Source of the DNA: RDXT01 sp033762375
GTDB lineage: Bacteria > Bacteroidota > Bacteroidia > J057
Reading direction: 5' to 3'
Assembly: GCA_033762375.1 (NCBI GenBank)
Contig: JANRLQ010000002.1
Coordinates: 121,041-185,040 of the forward strand
Length of the DNA: 64,000 nucleotides
The stretch's first letter is position 1, and each line of letters starts with the position of its first letter. The notes below the pieces were generated by a model. The model made no database searches. It had not been told where the DNA came from and saw only the letters and a program-made list of their open reading frames with translations. Of the stretch, positions 63,747 through 64,000 are shown one piece after another. The translations under genes and the position numbers were made by a program.

Positions 63747-64000
63747 TAGTGGTTGTGAATTTGAAAAAGAGGAATCGCCCAGATAATTTGGAGGTACCAA
63801 TCTTTCAAATTATGCAAACGAAGTTTACCGAGCTGAGCGATTCCCAGTGGGAAATTATTGAAAAATTTTTTCTCCACCATCGCCCGAGGCTAAATTCTAT
63901 GCGCACCATCCTCAACGCCATCCTGTGGATGACCCGTAACGGTGCCCCCTGGCGCAACCTCGAAAGCCAATACCCCAAGTGGGAAGGGGTGTACTACTAC
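63722..64000 (+). mobile_element. IS5-family insertion sequence, left part (runs off window)
   Basis: The native ATPase frame ends near 63721. A left end beginning GAGCATGTTTGGGA is likely, preceded by TGA, which would fit a TNA target duplication. The exact end and the right end cannot be confirmed because the element leaves the window. Confidence 0.6.
63812..64000 (+). CDS. IS5-family transposase, N-terminal part
   Basis: 63 codons visible, open to the window edge. FTELSDSQWEIIEKFF, ILNAILWMTRNGAPWRNLE and YPKWEGVYYY are the DUF4096 helix-turn-helix start of IS5-family (IS427/IS1031-like) transposases. The DDE catalytic domain lies beyond the window. An SD-like GGAGG is present 20 bases upstream of the ATG. 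Confidence 0.88.
   Translation, partial: MQTKFTELSDSQWEIIEKFFLHHRPRLNSMRTILNAILWMTRNGAPWRNLESQYPKWEGVYYY

Overview
The window looks like part of a chromosome from a Bacteroidota bacterium with moderately high GC, possibly a Saprospiria/Chitinophagia-like lineage; this placement is inference. The basis is: an alternative complex III gene set, an Oar-type TonB receptor, a T9SS-type sorting tail on a subtilase, a gliding-motility-type C-terminal domain on a PKD protein, DUF4292/DUF4293 proteins, and several promoters with the Bacteroidota -7 element TAnnTTTG. No rRNA, tRNA or CRISPR array was seen.

Layout. 1-1672: the end of a VIT/VWA-type protein with TPR and DUF2135 parts. 1659-20129 (minus): one long co-directional block. 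In transcription order it holds actABCDEF (alternative complex III), cytochrome oxidase subunits II and I, ctaA, ctaB, two subunit III genes, a subunit IV, a degenerate SCO protein, a DUF420 protein, a small Cys-pair membrane protein and a GT9 glycosyltransferase. Together these pass electrons from menaquinol through cytochrome c to oxygen and make the heme A needed. Upstream of actA lies a perfect 19-bp palindrome resembling Fur/Irr-family operators. 20550-28000: YpdA-like flavoprotein, TonB receptor, and an EnvC-like / DUF4292 / SPOR envelope set. 28238-39485 (plus): CCA-adding enzyme, a glucuronate module (GH67, SDR, mannonate dehydratase), DEAD-box helicase, DUF3817, purB, truA and a PfkB sugar kinase. 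39418-43706 (minus): glycosyltransferase and secreted subtilase. 43931-45879: clpP-clpX. 45969-53010: glycogen-binding-like protein, DUF4293, a second truA, selD, mnmH, a lone nuoH and typA. 53367-57680: a large secreted PKD protein.

From about 57750 to the end the sequence becomes visibly AT-richer and reads as an accessory, probably defence-related, island. It has an unrecognised 364-aa protein, a 48-nt near-perfect hairpin, a large RapA/SNF2-type helicase without an intact partner gene, gene debris, and then a promoter-led cassette: a zinc-ribbon protein, a 58-aa protein and an SMC/RecF-like ATPase. The ATPase is cut by an IS5-family element running off the window. This island is the best place to look for an undescribed system, but the copy here appears damaged.

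Many start codons were moved downstream from the longest open frame, using signal peptides, family lengths, promoter or terminator positions and stop/start overlaps; the reason is given in each entry. All functional calls rest on motif and family recognition by eye; no database search was run.
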